Below are positions 14,434 through 28,089 of a stretch of 64,000 nucleotides of DNA, one piece after another. The notes beneath the pieces are model-generated. The model was given only the letters and a program-made list of their open reading frames with translations, was not told the origin of the DNA and searched no databases. The position numbers and the translations under genes are program-made. The DNA is from Cupriavidus sp. D39 (GTDB taxonomy: Bacteria; Pseudomonadota; Gammaproteobacteria; Burkholderiales; Burkholderiaceae), in the NCBI RefSeq assembly GCF_026627925.1, contig NZ_JAPNLE010000009.1, forward strand, positions 1,798,001 through 1,862,000, written 5' to 3'. The number at the start of each line of letters is the position of its first letter. Within the stretch, counting starts at the first letter, position 1.

Positions 14434-15570
14434 TTACTGGCGTGCGTCCGCCATCATCTTGGTGAAGCGGTCGAACAGGTAAGCCACGTCGTTCGGGCCC
14501 GGCGAGGCTTCCGGGTGGCCCTGGAAGCAGAAGGCGGGCTTGTCGGTCAGCGCGAAACCCTGCAGCGAGCCGTCGAACAGCGACACGTGGGTGGTGCGCA
14601 CGTTGGCAGGCAGGGTGTCGGCGTCCACCGCGAAACCGTGGTTCTGCGAAGTGATCACCACGCGGCCGTCGTCGAGGTCCTTCACCGGATGGTTCGCGCC
14701 ATGGTGGCCGAACTTCATCTTCAGCGTCTTGGCGCCAACTGCCAGCGCCATGATCTGGTGACCCAGGCAAATGCCGAAGGTGGGGATGCCACGCTCGATG
14801 AACTCGCGGGTGGCGCGGATCGCGTAATCGCAAGGCTCGGGGTCGCCGGGGCCGTTCGACAGGAAGATGCCGTCCGGGTTGAGCGCGAGCGCGTCGGCAG
14901 CGCTGGCTTGCGCCGGCAGCACCGTCACCTTGCAACCACGTTCAGCCAGCATGCGCAGGATGTTGAACTTGACGCCGTAGTCAAAGGCCACCACGTGGAA
15001 ACGCGGCGACTCCAGCTTGCCGTAGCCGCTGCCCAACGCCCATTCGGTCTGGTTCCACGCGTACGGTTCCTTGACCGACACCACCTTGGCCAGGTCCATG
15101 CCGGCCAGGCCGGGGAAGGAGCGCGCCAGGTCGATGGCCTTCTGCACATTGTCCTCGCCAGCCAGGATGCAGCCGTTCTGCGCACCCTTCTCGCGCAGGA
15201 TACGGGTCAGCTTGCGGGTATCGATGCCGGCGATCGCCACCACCTTTTCCTGCTTCAGGTAGTGGCCGAGGGAATGTTCCTTGCGGAAATTGGAGGCCAG
15301 GAGCGGCAGATCCTTGATGATCAGGCCGGCGGCATGGACTTTCGTGGCTTCGACATCCTCTGCATTGACCCCGACATTACCGATATGCGGATACGTCAAG
15401 GTGACGATCTGCCGGGAATAGCTGGGGTCGGTGAGGATTTCCTGGTAACCGGTCAGAGCGGTGTTGAACACCACTTCGCCGATGGTATGGCCGGAAGCGC
15501 CAATGGAATAGCCACGAAAGACCGTGCCGTCTGCAAGCGCGAGAATGGCGGACGGAAAAGACGGTAACAC
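14434..15570 (-). CDS. carA: Carbamoyl-phosphate synthase small subunit CarA
   Basis: Glutamine amidotransferase subunit that feeds ammonia to CarB. It has 378 residues, the normal length. The class I GATase triad is visible: cysteine in FGICLGHQ near residue 262, and histidine and glutamate in [12 protein letters not shown] near the C-terminus. The N-terminal domain starts [19 protein letters not shown]. The start is GTG at 15570 with AGGAG seven bases ahead. First gene of carA-leuE-carB, behind a strong sigma-70 promoter and a leader of about 245 bases. Confidence 0.97.
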   Translation of the reverse strand: MLPSFPSAILALADGTVFRGYSIGASGHTIGEVVFNTALTGYQEILTDPSYSRQIVTLTYPHIGNVGVNAEDVEATKVHAAGLIIKDLPLLASNFRKEHSLGHYLKQEKVVAIAGIDTRKLTRILREKGAQNGCILAGEDNVQKAIDLARSFPGLAGMDLAKVVSVKEPYAWNQTEWALGSGYGKLESPRFHVVAFDYGVKFNILRMLAERGCKVTVLPAQASAADALALNPDGIFLSNGPGDPEPCDYAIRATREFIERGIPTFGICLGHQIMALAVGAKTLKMKFGHHGANHPVKDLDDGRVVITSQNHGFAVDADTLPANVRTTHVSLFDGSLQGFALTDKPAFCFQGHPEASPGPNDVAYLFDRFTKMMADARQ

Positions 15571-15926
15571 GGGTAGGCTCCTGCTGGATTCACCCCGTGA
15601 CCGACCTGCTCAACGCCTCTTGCCCCGTTGTGCGGCGGGGCGACCGGCAGCGCGTGGATTGTCGATTTCGTCGACTGGACGCGATGCTTGTCGCCGGGGC
15701 CGTTCGCTCGGTGCTCGATACGCCACACAAAACAATGCGGCGGAGCCAGGGCGAAATGGGGGCGGCGGAAGGTGGAATTCGGTAGGCGCTAGGGTGAGGG
15801 GTTCTGAAAGCGAAACTTTTGGATTATACCCCGCGCCACCCATTTTCTCAAGTTATCAAGGACTTGCGGACGCCTCGACCCTCCCCGATGCGCCTGGCAG
15901 CCCGCAGGCATGCCAGGCGGATGGCG
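15571..15926. other. Intergenic region between carA and the anthranilate operon
   Basis: 356 bp with no gene. It carries the carA leader (about 15571-15815), the carA promoter, and the end of the anthranilate operon on the same strand. I saw no terminator with a T-run after ridA and no obvious attenuator peptide or arginine box in the leader. Confidence 0.6.
15823..15851 (-). promoter_or_regulatory. Sigma-70 promoter of carA
   Basis: On the minus strand TTGAGA (+ strand 15846-15851) is followed after exactly 17 bp by TATAAT (15823-15828). Transcription would start near 15816, giving a leader of about 245 bases before the GTG of carA, long enough for pyrimidine- or arginine-dependent control. 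Confidence 0.85.
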
Positions 15927-16337
15927 TCATTCGGCTGCCGGCACCACCGCCGTCACCTCGATCTCCACCTTGGCGCGCGCCTCCACCAGATCGGCCACTT
16001 CCACCGCCGTCATGGACGGAAAATGACGCCCGATGGTGGCGCGGTAGTGCTCGCCAATGGCGCGGTAGGCCGCCACATACTCCACCTTGTCCTTCACATA
16101 CCAGGTCATGCGCACGATGTGATCCGGACGCGCGCCGCCCTCGGCCAGCACCGCCACGATATTGCGCAGCGCCTGGCCGACCTGCTCGGCGAAGTCATCG
16201 GTCTCGAACTCGCACTGGCCGTTCCAGCCGATCTGGCCGCCGACGAAGAGCAGGCGGCTGCCCACCTGCATTTCGGTCATGGTGCCGTTCGAGTAGCCGC
16301 GCGGCGCGGCCCAGTCTGGTGGCTGGAGAATCTTCAT
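15927..16337 (-). CDS. RidA (YjgF/YER057c/UK114) family protein
   Basis: Enamine/imine deaminase-type protein of 136 residues. It contains the family pattern GYSNGTM near the N-terminus and VVLAEGGARPDHIVRMTWYV-like sequence near residue 85; the usual active-site arginine is probably in HIVRMTWY. It is the last gene of the CoA-thioester operon. RidA homologues accompany 2-aminobenzoyl-CoA pathways, where removal of the amino group would produce an imine or enamine. That favours anthranilate over salicylate as substrate, by inference. The start at 16337 was chosen over a long frame that reads through the thioesterase gene. Confidence 0.88.
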   Translation of the reverse strand: MKILQPPDWAAPRGYSNGTMTEMQVGSRLLFVGGQIGWNGQCEFETDDFAEQVGQALRNIVAVLAEGGARPDHIVRMTWYVKDKVEYVAAYRAIGEHYRATIGRHFPSMTAVEVADLVEARAKVEIEVTAVVPAAE

Positions 16338-16393
16338 GGTCGGTTTTCCGTAAGAGTGATTGGGATCTTGTTTTCTGCCTGGTCGACTTCGCC

Positions 16394-16852
16394 CTAAGCC
16401 CCGGACGGGCGCATCGGTGCGGGCATCGGGGCATCGGGCACCAGGAACCGCTCCATGGCCGAGCGCACTGCCTGCGGCAGCGTGCTCGGCATCATCTGCG
16501 CGGTATCCACGCATACCAGCCGCTGCGCGATCTCCACGCGCAGGTCCCCGGCTGGCCCGATAAAGCGCACCAGCAAGGCGAAGCTGCTGCGCCCCAATTG
16601 CGTCACACGCAACTCGCGCATCAACAATTCGCCCAGGCGGCTGGGCGCGACAAAGCGGGTGGACAATTCAGCCGTCGGCACACCGGCCTGCCCCGCGCCA
16701 TGCATCTCGGCGAAGGACCAGCCAAGCGCCTCGCGGAACCAGTCCTCGACGAGGTCGTTGAGCATCTCGAAGTAGCGCGGGAAGAACACGATGCCGGCGG
16801 CATCGCAATCCTTGAAGCGCACCCGCACGCTGTTGCTGAAGACCTGGCTCAC
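16394..16852 (-). CDS. 4-hydroxybenzoyl-CoA-type thioesterase (hotdog fold)
   Basis: Hydrolyses acyl- or aroyl-CoA thioesters, 152 residues. The hotdog-fold signature [23 protein letters not shown] near residue 10 contains the catalytic aspartate (D17-like) of the 4-hydroxybenzoyl-CoA thioesterase family. The start is GTG at 16852, overlapping the ligase stop by four bases (GTGA), so translation is coupled. In this operon it probably salvages CoA from dead-end intermediates rather than catalysing a main step. A much longer frame to 17833 is antisense-like noise inside the ligase. Confidence 0.87.
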   Translation of the reverse strand: MSQVFSNSVRVRFKDCDAAGIVFFPRYFEMLNDLVEDWFREALGWSFAEMHGAGQAGVPTAELSTRFVAPSRLGELLMRELRVTQLGRSSFALLVRFIGPAGDLRVEIAQRLVCVDTAQMMPSTLPQAVRSAMERFLVPDAPMPAPMRPSGA

Positions 16853-18522
16853 GGCTGCCTCGCGCCCTCGGGTGCCCCGCCCTGCTCCGCCATCTGCCGC
16901 AGGCGGAAACGCTGCAGCTTGCCGGTCTCGGTGCGCGGCAACGCGTCGACGAAGATCACCCGGCGCGGATACTTGTACGGCGCGATCTCGGCCTTGACGT
17001 AGGCCTGCAGCGCAGCGCAGGTCTCGTCGCTGGCCGCCACGCCGGGACGCAGCACCACGTAGGCGGCAACAATCTGGCCGCGCTCGGCGTCGGGCATGGC
17101 GACCACGCCGCATTCGGCGACCGCCTCGTGGCGCATCAGTGCGCTCTCCACTTCCGGTCCGGCGATGTTGTAGCCGGCCGAGACGATCATGTCGTCGGAA
17201 CGCGCCTGGTAGTAGTAGTAGCCATCGGCATCGGCCTTGAACGTGTCGCCCGGCAGGTTCCAGCCGTCCTTCACGTAGCTGGCCTGGCGCGGGTCGTCCA
17301 GGTAGCGGCAGCCGGTGGGGCCGCGCACCGCCAGCCTGCCGACGGTGCCGTACGGCACCGGCTGCATCTGCTCGTCCACGATCTGCGCGACATAGCCGGG
17401 CACCACCTTGCCGATGGCGCCGGGCCGCACCTCGGCGCCCGCGCTGGAGATGAAGATGTGCATCATCTCGGTGCCGCCAATGCCGTCGGTCATCTCGATG
17501 CCGGTGGCCGCCTTCCAACTCTGGCGCGTCGCGTCGGGCAGCGCCTCGCCGGCCGATACGCTCTTGAGCAGGCTGGAAATGTCGTACCCCTGCGCCAGCG
17601 CGGCCATCTGCCGGTAGAAGGTCGGCGCGGTGAACACGATGGTGGCGCGAAAGGACTGGATCAGCGCCAGCAGGCTTTCGGGAGTCAGCCGCTCGGCCAG
17701 CACGGTGGAAGCCCCCACGCGCAGCGGGAAGCACAGGATGCCGCCAAGCCCGAAGGTAAAGGCCAGCGGCGGCGTGCCGCAGAAAATATCGTCCGGGCCG
17801 GGCTTGAGCACATGGCGCGGGAACAGGTCGCACATGGCGATCACGTCGCGATGGAAATGCACCGTGCCCTTGGGCTGTCCGGTAGTGCCGCTGGTGAAGG
17901 CAATCAGGCAGATGTCGTCAGCCGCGGTATCGCAGGCCTCGAAGCTCTCGGGCTTGCCCGCCATGGCAGCTTCCACCGAGCCGGCGCCGCTGCCGTTGAA
18001 GTACAGCGCCTGCGTCAGGCTCGGGCAATGGTGCTCGCCACCTGGATCGAGGTTGGCCTCCAGTTCCTCGCGCAGGCGTTCGTCGCACAGCGCGGCGCTG
18101 ACTGCCGCGCGGTCGATCACCTGCTTGAGTTCCTTGGCGCGCAGCAGTGGCATGGTCGGCACCGCGATCAGGCCAGCCTTGACCACGGCCAGCCAGCACG
18201 CCGCCATCATCAGGTTGTTGGGGCCGCGCAGCAGCACCCGATTGCCCGGGACCAGCTTCATGTCGCCGGTCAGCACATGGGCGATGCGGTTGGACAGCGC
18301 AGCCAGTTCGGCATAGCTGACGGTGCGGTGCGCGCCGTCCTGCTCATGGCGGATGGCCACGCGATCGCCGCGCCCCTCGCGCACATGGCGCTCGACCAGC
18401 TCCAGCGCGCAGTTCATGCGCTCCGGGTACCGGGTATCGGCGTTGAACAGGAACGCCGGCCACTGCTGCGGGGGCGGCAGGCGGTCCAGTGCAAAGGTAT
18501 CGAGGTGGGCTGTGCTCGCCAT
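16849..18522 (-). CDS. Aryl-CoA ligase, probably 2-aminobenzoate-CoA ligase
   Basis: ANL-superfamily ligase of 557 residues that activates an aromatic acid with ATP and CoA. The AMP-binding loop [12 protein letters not shown] is near residue 205, and the C-terminal [15 protein letters not shown] carries the catalytic lysine. Overall it resembles benzoate/2-aminobenzoate-CoA ligases. The ATG at 18522 (MASTAHLD) was preferred because GGAG lies seven bases ahead; an in-frame ATG seven codons upstream is less well placed. Substrate assignment rests on the neighbouring monooxygenase/reductase, RidA and beta-oxidation-like genes. Confidence 0.88.
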   Translation of the reverse strand: MASTAHLDTFALDRLPPPQQWPAFLFNADTRYPERMNCALELVERHVREGRGDRVAIRHEQDGAHRTVSYAELAALSNRIAHVLTGDMKLVPGNRVLLRGPNNLMMAACWLAVVKAGLIAVPTMPLLRAKELKQVIDRAAVSAALCDERLREELEANLDPGGEHHCPSLTQALYFNGSGAGSVEAAMAGKPESFEACDTAADDICLIAFTSGTTGQPKGTVHFHRDVIAMCDLFPRHVLKPGPDDIFCGTPPLAFTFGLGGILCFPLRVGASTVLAERLTPESLLALIQSFRATIVFTAPTFYRQMAALAQGYDISSLLKSVSAGEALPDATRQSWKAATGIEMTDGIGGTEMMHIFISSAGAEVRPGAIGKVVPGYVAQIVDEQMQPVPYGTVGRLAVRGPTGCRYLDDPRQASYVKDGWNLPGDTFKADADGYYYYQARSDDMIVSAGYNIAGPEVESALMRHEAVAECGVVAMPDAERGQIVAAYVVLRPGVAASDETCAALQAYVKAEIAPYKYPRRVIFVDALPRTETGKLQRFRLRQMAEQGGAPEGARQP

Positions 18523-18585
18523 GGTTGTCTCCACTTCCTTCATTCTGGTGATGCGGGTCGGGGTTGTCCGCTCGCGCCGGGCACG

Positions 18586-19749
<1,164 letters not shown>

Positions 19750-19782
19750 GGCGTGCGTTTCCTCTGCTAATCGGCTGATCGT

Positions 19783-20634
19783 TCAGTCGCCTTCGAACAC
19801 GGGACGCGTCTTGGCCACGAACGCGTCATAGGCGCGGCGGAAGTCCCGGGTCTGCATGCAGATGGCCTGCGCCTCGGCCTCGGCTTCGATGGCTTCGTCC
19901 AGCCCCATATTCCACTCCTGGTGGAGCAGCTTCTTGGTCACGCCGTGGGCGAAGGTCGGTCCGGCGGCGATTTGCGCCGCCAGCGCCTGCGCCTCGGCCA
20001 GCACGACGTCGGGCGCATGCAGCGCGTTGAAGAAGCCCCACTGCAGCCCTTGCTCCGCATCCATCGCGCGGCCGGTATAAAGCAGTTCGCTCGCACGGCC
20101 CTGCCCGATCACGCGCGGCAGCAGCGAGCAAGCGCCCATGTCGGCGCCGGCCAGGCCGACCCGCACGAACAGGAAGGCCGTCTTGGCCTGTGCCGTGCCC
20201 AGGCGCATATCGGAGGCGAGCGCCATCATCGCGCCGGCACCGGCGCAGATGCCGTCGACGGCGCTGACGATTGGCTGCGGGCAGGCCCGCATGGCCTTGA
20301 TCAGGTCGCCGGTCATGCGCGTGAACTCCAGCAGCTCGGGCATGGTCATGCGCGTGAGCGGCCCGATGATTTCGTGCACGTCGCCGCCCGAGCAGAAGTT
20401 GCCGCCGGCGCCGGTGATGACCACCGTCTTGATGTCGGTGGCGTAGCACAGGCCGCGGAACAGGTCGCGCAGCTCGGCGTAGGAGTCGAACGTGAGCGGG
20501 TTCTTGCGCTCGGGGCGGTTCAGCGTCACGGTGCCGACCTTGCCGTCGGCCGAGACCGACCACAGGAAGTGCTGCGGCTGATACCCGGCGAAGCTGCGCT
20601 TGTGGTGGCGCATGTCCAGTGCTATTTCGCTCAT
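19783..20634 (-). CDS. Enoyl-CoA hydratase/isomerase family protein
   Basis: Crotonase-fold protein of 283 residues. The oxyanion-hole segments [16 protein letters not shown] near residue 75 and [20 protein letters not shown] near 130 are visible, followed by [23 protein letters not shown]. It would hydrate or open a ring-derived enoyl-CoA in the operon. The start is uncertain: ATG at 20634 ([12 protein letters not shown]) gives a normal N-terminus; an ATG 14 codons upstream (MQVNQNQ) is equally weak in ribosome site. The frame beyond is antisense to the SDR gene. Confidence 0.9.
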   Translation of the reverse strand: MSEIALDMRHHKRSFAGYQPQHFLWSVSADGKVGTVTLNRPERKNPLTFDSYAELRDLFRGLCYATDIKTVVITGAGGNFCSGGDVHEIIGPLTRMTMPELLEFTRMTGDLIKAMRACPQPIVSAVDGICAGAGAMMALASDMRLGTAQAKTAFLFVRVGLAGADMGACSLLPRVIGQGRASELLYTGRAMDAEQGLQWGFFNALHAPDVVLAEAQALAAQIAAGPTFAHGVTKKLLHQEWNMGLDEAIEAEAEAQAICMQTRDFRRAYDAFVAKTRPVFEGD

Positions 20635-20686
20635 CTCGTTTCTCGCTTGTTCGTTCTGATTTTGGTTGACTTGCATGCGTTGGCGA

Positions 20687-21487
20687 TCAACCCGCCATGA
20701 CCTCGCCACCGGCCACGGCGATCGACTGGCCCGTGATGGCGCTGGCCGATGGCTGGCACAGCCACGCCACCGCATCCGCCACCTCGTCGGGCTGCACCAG
20801 CCGCCCCTGCGGATTGCCCTTGGCCAGCTCGGCGCGGGCCTGCGCCTCGGTGCGGCCGGTCTTGCGCACGATATTGGCGACGGCGTCGCGCACGATGTCG
20901 GTTTCCGTATAGCCCGGGCAGACCGCATTGACGGTGACGCCGCTGCTCGCCGTTTCCAGCGCCAGCGCGCGGGTCAGGCCGATCACGCCATGCTTGGCCG
21001 CGCAATAGGCGCTCACATAACCATAGCCAACCAGCCCGGCTGTGCTGGCCACGTTGACGATGCGGCCCCAGCCATTGGCCAGCATGTGCGGCAGCGCGGC
21101 CTGCGTGCAGACAAAGGTGCCGGTGAGGTTGACCGCGAGCATGGATTGCCACAGCGCGAGATCGGTCTTGCCGAACGGCGCGCTGCGCGCCTGGCCGGCA
21201 TTGTTGATCAGCAGGTCGATGGGCCCAGCGCGGCCGGCGGCTTCGGCAAAGGCCGCCGCCACGCTGTCAGCCTGGGAGATATCCGCCGTCACCGTGCACA
21301 ATATGGCGGGCGACACCACGGCCTCGGCCAGCGTATCGGCGGTGGCCGCCAGCGTGGCCGCGTCGCGGCCCATCAAAGTTACGCTAGCGCCGTGCGAGAG
21401 CAGGCGGCGCGCAATGGCCGCGCCGATGCCGCGCCCGCCACCCGTGACCAGCGCGTGCCGGCCTTGCAGGGAAAGTTGCGCGTTCAT
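20687..21487 (-). CDS. Short-chain dehydrogenase/reductase (3-hydroxyacyl-CoA dehydrogenase type)
   Basis: NAD(P)-binding SDR of 266 residues. The cofactor loop TGGGRGIG lies near residue 16, NNAG near 92, and the catalytic Ser-Tyr-Lys set in [22 protein letters not shown] near 145-165. It is probably the 3-hydroxyacyl-CoA dehydrogenase step after the hydratase. The start is ATG 21487, two bases after the stop codon of the upstream monooxygenase/reductase; GAGGATC lies about 10 bases before it. Confidence 0.92.
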   Translation of the reverse strand: MNAQLSLQGRHALVTGGGRGIGAAIARRLLSHGASVTLMGRDAATLAATADTLAEAVVSPAILCTVTADISQADSVAAAFAEAAGRAGPIDLLINNAGQARSAPFGKTDLALWQSMLAVNLTGTFVCTQAALPHMLANGWGRIVNVASTAGLVGYGYVSAYCAAKHGVIGLTRALALETASSGVTVNAVCPGYTETDIVRDAVANIVRKTGRTEAQARAELAKGNPQGRLVQPDEVADAVAWLCQPSASAITGQSIAVAGGEVMAG

Positions 21488-21489
21488 GC

Positions 21490-23879
<2,390 letters not shown>

Positions 23880-23948
23880 TTTTTCGTCTCCTGCGTGCCG
23901 GTCCGCCCCTTGGGATTCTGAGTTCCAGGAGAGCCGTGCGGCACATGC

Positions 23949-23966
23949 GATGCGCGGTAGCGCATC
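23949..23966 (-). repeat. Inverted repeat in the leader of the anthranilate operon
   Basis: GATGCGC-GGTA-GCGCATC is a perfect 7-bp stem with a four-base loop, between the promoter and the first gene. It could be a regulator site or an RNA hairpin in the 5' leader. Confidence 0.55.
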
Positions 23967-23972
23967 TAGATC

Positions 23973-24025
23973 ATGCTTAAATATTTGATACTTAAAATAT
24001 TAGTCCGCATGCGCACCCCTGGCAA
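23973..24025 (-). promoter_or_regulatory. Promoter and candidate operator of the anthranilate operon
   Basis: On the minus strand TTGCCA (+ strand 24020-24025) and TAATAT (23997-24002) are 17 bp apart, a good sigma-70 promoter. Overlapping the -10 and the start region are two near-identical AT-rich repeats on the + strand, ATGCTTAAATAT (23973-23984) and ATACTTAAAATAT (23988-24000). This is where a repressor would bind; no regulator gene lies next to the operon. Confidence 0.7.
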
Positions 24026-24047
24026 GCACAATCTTTTGCGCAGTGCA

Positions 24048-24069
24048 GCGCCCGCCGGAGGGCGGGCGC
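24048..24069 (-). terminator. Hairpin after prpE
   Basis: GCGCCCGCC-N4-GGCGGGCGC is a perfect 9-bp stem just past the prpE stop codon. There is no T-run, so it may be a weak terminator. It separates prpE from the anthranilate operon promoter. Confidence 0.6.
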
Positions 24070-24077
24070 CTCCGCCT

Positions 24078-25970
24078 TCAGCCTTGCATCGCCGCCTGCA
24101 GTTGCGCGAGTGCGGTGGGATCCTCAATCGTGGTCAGATCGCCCGGGTCGCGCCCTTCCGCCACCGCCTGCATGGCGCGGCGCAGCAGCTTGCCGGAGCG
24201 CGTCTTGGGCAGCACATTGACAAAGAACACGCGCGCCGGGCGCGCCACCGCGCCCAGTTGCTGATCCACCGTTTTCATCACATCGCCCTCCAGCGCCAGC
24301 CGGTCGGCCTGGGTAGCGGTACGGCCCGCGTCGCGCACGATGACAAAGGCCATTGCCACCTGGCCCTTGAGCGCATCGTGCACGCCCACCACAGCCACCT
24401 CGGCCACCGCCGGGTGCGAAGAAATGCTCTCCTCGATCTCGCGCGTGCCCAGGCGGTGGCCCGCCACATTGATCACATCGTCGGTACGGCCGAGGATAAA
24501 GATATAGCCATCCTCGTCCTGCACGCCCCAGTCGAACGTGGAATAGCAGCGCCGTCCCGGCACGCCGGACCAATACGTCTTGACGAAGCGTTCGTCGTCG
24601 CCCCACACCGTGGTCATGCAGCCCGGCGGCAGCGGCCCGTCGATGGCGACCAAGCCCTTCTGCCCCGGCGGGCATTCGGCGCCGGTAGCCTCGTCGACGA
24701 TCTTCAGGTCGTAGCCGTAGACCGGCACGCCAGGCGAGCCCAGCTTGGCCGGCAGCGGGTCGATGCCGCGCTGGATGGCGATGATCGGCCAGCCCGTCTC
24801 GGTCTGCCAGTAGTTGTCCACCACCGGCTTGCCGATGCCCTGCTGGATCCAGCTCGCCGTGGGCTCGTCGAGCGGCTCGCCGGCCAGGAACAGCAGGCGC
24901 AGGCTGGACAGGTCGTAGCGCGTGAGCCAGGCGGGATCCTGCTTCTTCAGCACGCGGATGGCGGTGGGCGCGCTGAACATGATGTTGACGTGGTACTGCT
25001 CGACCAGTTGCCACAGGATGCCGCCGTCCGGGCGGATCGGCGTGCCCTCGTACATGACCGTAGCCATGCCCACCAGCAGCGGCCCGTAGACGATATAGCT
25101 GTGCCCGACCACCCAGCCGATATCGGAACTGGAGAACATGGTGTCGCCAGCCTTGCCGCAGAAGATGTAGTCCATCGAGGCCGCCAGCGCGACCGCGTAG
25201 CCACCGGTATCGCGCTGCACGCCCTTGGGCTTGCCCGTGGTGCCGGACGTGTAGAGCACATAGGACGGCTCGCTCGATTCAAGCCACACGCACGGCACGC
25301 GCGCCGCGCCCACGCGCTCGCGCCAGGCGCCATAGTCTTCATCGCGGCCGGGCATGAGCGTCATCGGGCAAAGCTGGCGATCCGCCAGCAACACGCGCTC
25401 CGGCTTGTGCGCGGCCAGGTTCACCGCCTCATCCAGCAACGGCTTGTAGGGCACCACCTTGCCGGCGCGCGAGCCGGCATCCGCGCTGACGATCACGCGC
25501 GGCCGCGCATCGTCGATGCGGGCGGCCAGGCTCACCGAGGCAAAGCCGCCGAACACCACGGAATGAATGGCACCGATGCGCGCGCAGGCCAGCATGGCAA
25601 ACGCGGCCTCGGGAATCATCGGCATGTAGATCAGCACGCGGTCGCCCTTGACCACGCCCATCTGCTGCAGGATCGCGGCCATGCGGTTGACCTCGTCGTG
25701 CAGCTCGGCGTAGCTGTAGGTGCGGTGCTGGCCCGTTTCGGTCGACACGTAGATCAGGGCGGCCTGGTCCGCGCGCTCGGCCAGGTGGCGATCGACAGCG
25801 TTGTGGCAAAGGTTGGTGCGGCCGCCGACGAACCACCGGGTGAATGGCGGCCGGCTATCGTCCAGCACGGTGTCGAACGAGGTTTCCCAGTCGATGCGGC
25901 GAGCCTGTTCGGCCCAGAAACCTTCAGGGTCGCTCAACGAGCGGGCGTGCAGGGCACGGGTAGCCGTCAT
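24078..25970 (-). CDS. prpE: Propionyl-CoA synthetase PrpE (acetyl-CoA synthetase family)
   Basis: Activates propionate (or acetate) to its CoA thioester. It has 630 residues. The N-terminal ACAS motif ends with FVGGRTNLCHNAVDRH; the AMP-binding loop YTSGTTGKPKGVQRDTGG is near residue 238 and matches the PrpE form; DNYWQTETGWPI near 380; and the C-terminal LPKTRSGKLLRR carries the regulatory lysine that is acetylated in this family. GGAGGAGAC precedes the ATG. No prpBC genes are nearby, so it may serve short acids released by the adjacent catabolic operon. Confidence 0.93.
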   Translation of the reverse strand: MTATRALHARSLSDPEGFWAEQARRIDWETSFDTVLDDSRPPFTRWFVGGRTNLCHNAVDRHLAERADQAALIYVSTETGQHRTYSYAELHDEVNRMAAILQQMGVVKGDRVLIYMPMIPEAAFAMLACARIGAIHSVVFGGFASVSLAARIDDARPRVIVSADAGSRAGKVVPYKPLLDEAVNLAAHKPERVLLADRQLCPMTLMPGRDEDYGAWRERVGAARVPCVWLESSEPSYVLYTSGTTGKPKGVQRDTGGYAVALAASMDYIFCGKAGDTMFSSSDIGWVVGHSYIVYGPLLVGMATVMYEGTPIRPDGGILWQLVEQYHVNIMFSAPTAIRVLKKQDPAWLTRYDLSSLRLLFLAGEPLDEPTASWIQQGIGKPVVDNYWQTETGWPIIAIQRGIDPLPAKLGSPGVPVYGYDLKIVDEATGAECPPGQKGLVAIDGPLPPGCMTTVWGDDERFVKTYWSGVPGRRCYSTFDWGVQDEDGYIFILGRTDDVINVAGHRLGTREIEESISSHPAVAEVAVVGVHDALKGQVAMAFVIVRDAGRTATQADRLALEGDVMKTVDQQLGAVARPARVFFVNVLPKTRSGKLLRRAMQAVAEGRDPGDLTTIEDPTALAQLQAAMQG

Positions 25971-26155
25971 GGCTTGTCTCCTCCGCTTGGATGCGGGTTG
26001 TTGGTTTGTTGCTTTGTGGATTTATTGCCCCTAGTTTGCCACCACTACGGGTGCATGGCATCCCACGCATGGGCTTGCCGAGGCCGGCGACCGGCTCCTG
26101 CAAGTCTGGGCACGCCGCCTTACGCAAGGCTTACCGTTGATGCGCCACACCAAGC

Positions 26156-26182
26156 AAAAGGGCGTGCCATTGGCACGCCCTT
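26156..26182 (-). terminator. Rho-independent terminator of mltD
   Basis: AAGGGCGTGCC-N3-GGCACGCCCTT forms a perfect 11-bp stem followed by TTGCTTG on the minus strand. It lies 26 bases past the corrected mltD stop (26208). It would lie inside the coding region if the uncorrected longer frame were used, which supports the correction. Confidence 0.9.
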
Positions 26183-26207
26183 GATCTGGCTCAAACCCAT
26201 CCCCGCT

Positions 26208-27898
26208 TCAGCGAGCGTGCGCCTTGGACTTCGCCGGCCCCGCCGCCGATTTGCCAGCCGACTTGGCACTGGCCGGCTTGGCGCTGGCCTTGGCTGCCGA
26301 AACGGTCGGCGCGGCCTTGGCCGACGACCTTGCCGCAACCGCGGCGCCCTTGCGCGGCGCCACCTCGACCACCACGCGCTGGCGTGGCGCGGCACGGCCC
26401 TTGGCAGCCCCCGCACCGCCTCGGCCCGCACCGGGACCACTGCGGAAGCGCTGGGCGCCGGGTCGGGCGCGCTGGCGAAGCGGGCCGCCGAGCGCGCCGG
26501 CACCATCAGCACCAGGCTCTGCCCCGCCACCAGCTTGGTGCCGGAGAGCTTGTTCCAGGACTGCACCTGGCCAGCCGACACGCCATAGCGATGCGCGAGC
26601 GTTACCACCGTATCGCGCCGCCCAGCCCGCACCACCACGCGACGTGCGTCCGGCACATCCGGCTCCATGGCCATCGTGGCGCTTTCAGCCAGCGTGGCGC
26701 TGATGTCCTGGTTGCGATCTTCGGAGCGCGGCACTACCACGGTCGAGCCGGCCTTCAGCCGCATGCCCTTGGGAATGCGGTTGATCTCGCGAATCGTGTC
26801 CGCGTCGATATTCAGCCGCGCCGCCAGCGCCTCGATGCGCTCGCGGTTATCCACCGTCACCGCCGTCCAGCTCGACAGGCCGCCCCGGTAGGTGTTCAGG
26901 TTGTACTGGAAGCGCTCGGCGTTATCGAACGGCAACAGGATCTGCGGATTTGCCGCGCCCAGGATCACCGGCCGGTTGAAGGACGGGTTGAGCGCCTTGA
27001 ACTCGTCGAGCGGCAGGTTGGCGAGCTTGGCTGCCAGCTTGACGTCGATGTCGCGCGAGGTGGTCACCGTGACAAAGTACGGGTGGTCGGGAATATCCGG
27101 CAGCTTCACCCCGTACATCTGGGGATTGGCGATGATGTTCTTGACCGCCTGCAGCTTGGGCACGTAGTAGCGCGTCTCGTTGGGCATGTTCAAGCTGGCG
27201 TAGTCGGTCGGCAGCCCGCGCGCCTGGTTACGCGCGATGGCGCGCGAGACCGCGCCCTCGCCCCAGTTGTACGCCGCCAGCGCCAGTTGCCAGTCGCCGA
27301 ACATGTCGTACAGCCGCGCCAGGTAATCCAGCGCCGCATCCGTCGAGGCCAGCACATCGCGCCGCTCGTCGCGGAACATGTTCTGCTTCAGGTTGTAGCT
27401 CTTGCCGGTGCTGGGAATGAACTGCCACATGCCGGCCGCCTTGGCGGTGGACTCGGCCTGCGGGTTGAATGCGCTCTCCACGAAGGGCAGCAGCGCCAGC
27501 TCGGTAGGCATCTTGCGGCGCTCCAGCTCCTCCACGATGTGATAGAGGTAGCGGCTTGAGCGCCCCACCATCCGTTCCATGTATTCCGGGCGCTGCGCGT
27601 ACCACTGCGTGCGATCGTCAACCAGCGTGCCTTCCAGGTCCGGCATGCCAAAGCCGCGGCGGATGCGGTCCCAGATGTCGCTCGACGGCCCGCGCAGCCA
27701 GTCCAGGCTGTCGCGGTCCATGTTAATGACGGCTGCGCTGTTGATCGAATTGAGCGGGTCGGGCTTGGAAATCGCAGGTTTGGAAGCGGAGGCGGTCGCA
27801 GCGGCGCCATCGGCGCCATCAGGCGGGGTGGGCGTGCTGGCACACGCTGCAAGCAGCGCGGCACACGCAACTACCGCCAGTAATCGACCAATTTTCAT
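26208..27898 (-). CDS. mltD: Membrane-bound lytic murein transglycosylase MltD, C-terminal tail frameshifted
   Basis: Cleaves peptidoglycan glycan strands at the outer membrane. It begins with a lipoprotein signal (AALLAACAS, lipobox cysteine near 19), then the SLT domain with catalytic glutamate in LPFVESAFNPQAESTAKAAG, and LysM-like segments (TVVTLAHRYGVSAGQVQSWN). After about residue 496 the raw frame becomes Arg/Pro-rich and runs through the terminator to 26120. Adding one G to the G5 run at 26408-26412 joins AEAVRG to AAKGRAAPRQRVVVEVAPRK and a Lys/Ala tail ending SKAHAR at 26208, about 563 residues. Confidence 0.9.
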
Positions 27899-27933
27899 TA
27901 AGTTCTCAAATCGTGACGCTAAAAATTTGCCTG

Positions 27934-27962
27934 ATGCTAAGAAAAAGCGGCTTTCGCGTCAA
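27934..27962 (-). promoter_or_regulatory. Sigma-70 promoter of mltD
   Basis: TTGACG (+ strand 27957-27962) and TAGCAT (27934-27939) are 17 bp apart on the minus strand, about 35 bp upstream of the mltD ATG. The remaining bases back to gloB (to 28089) show no gene. Confidence 0.75.
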
Positions 27963-28089
27963 TGAAATTCTCCCTGCCGCGGCGCTGGGCCGAGGCCGGC
28001 AGGGACGTATGGGCACGGGAAAACAGCCGTCCCGGCAAGGCGCGCCCAAATCTGGCGGGCGCACCGAGGGCGGTCCGCCCAATCATGAT

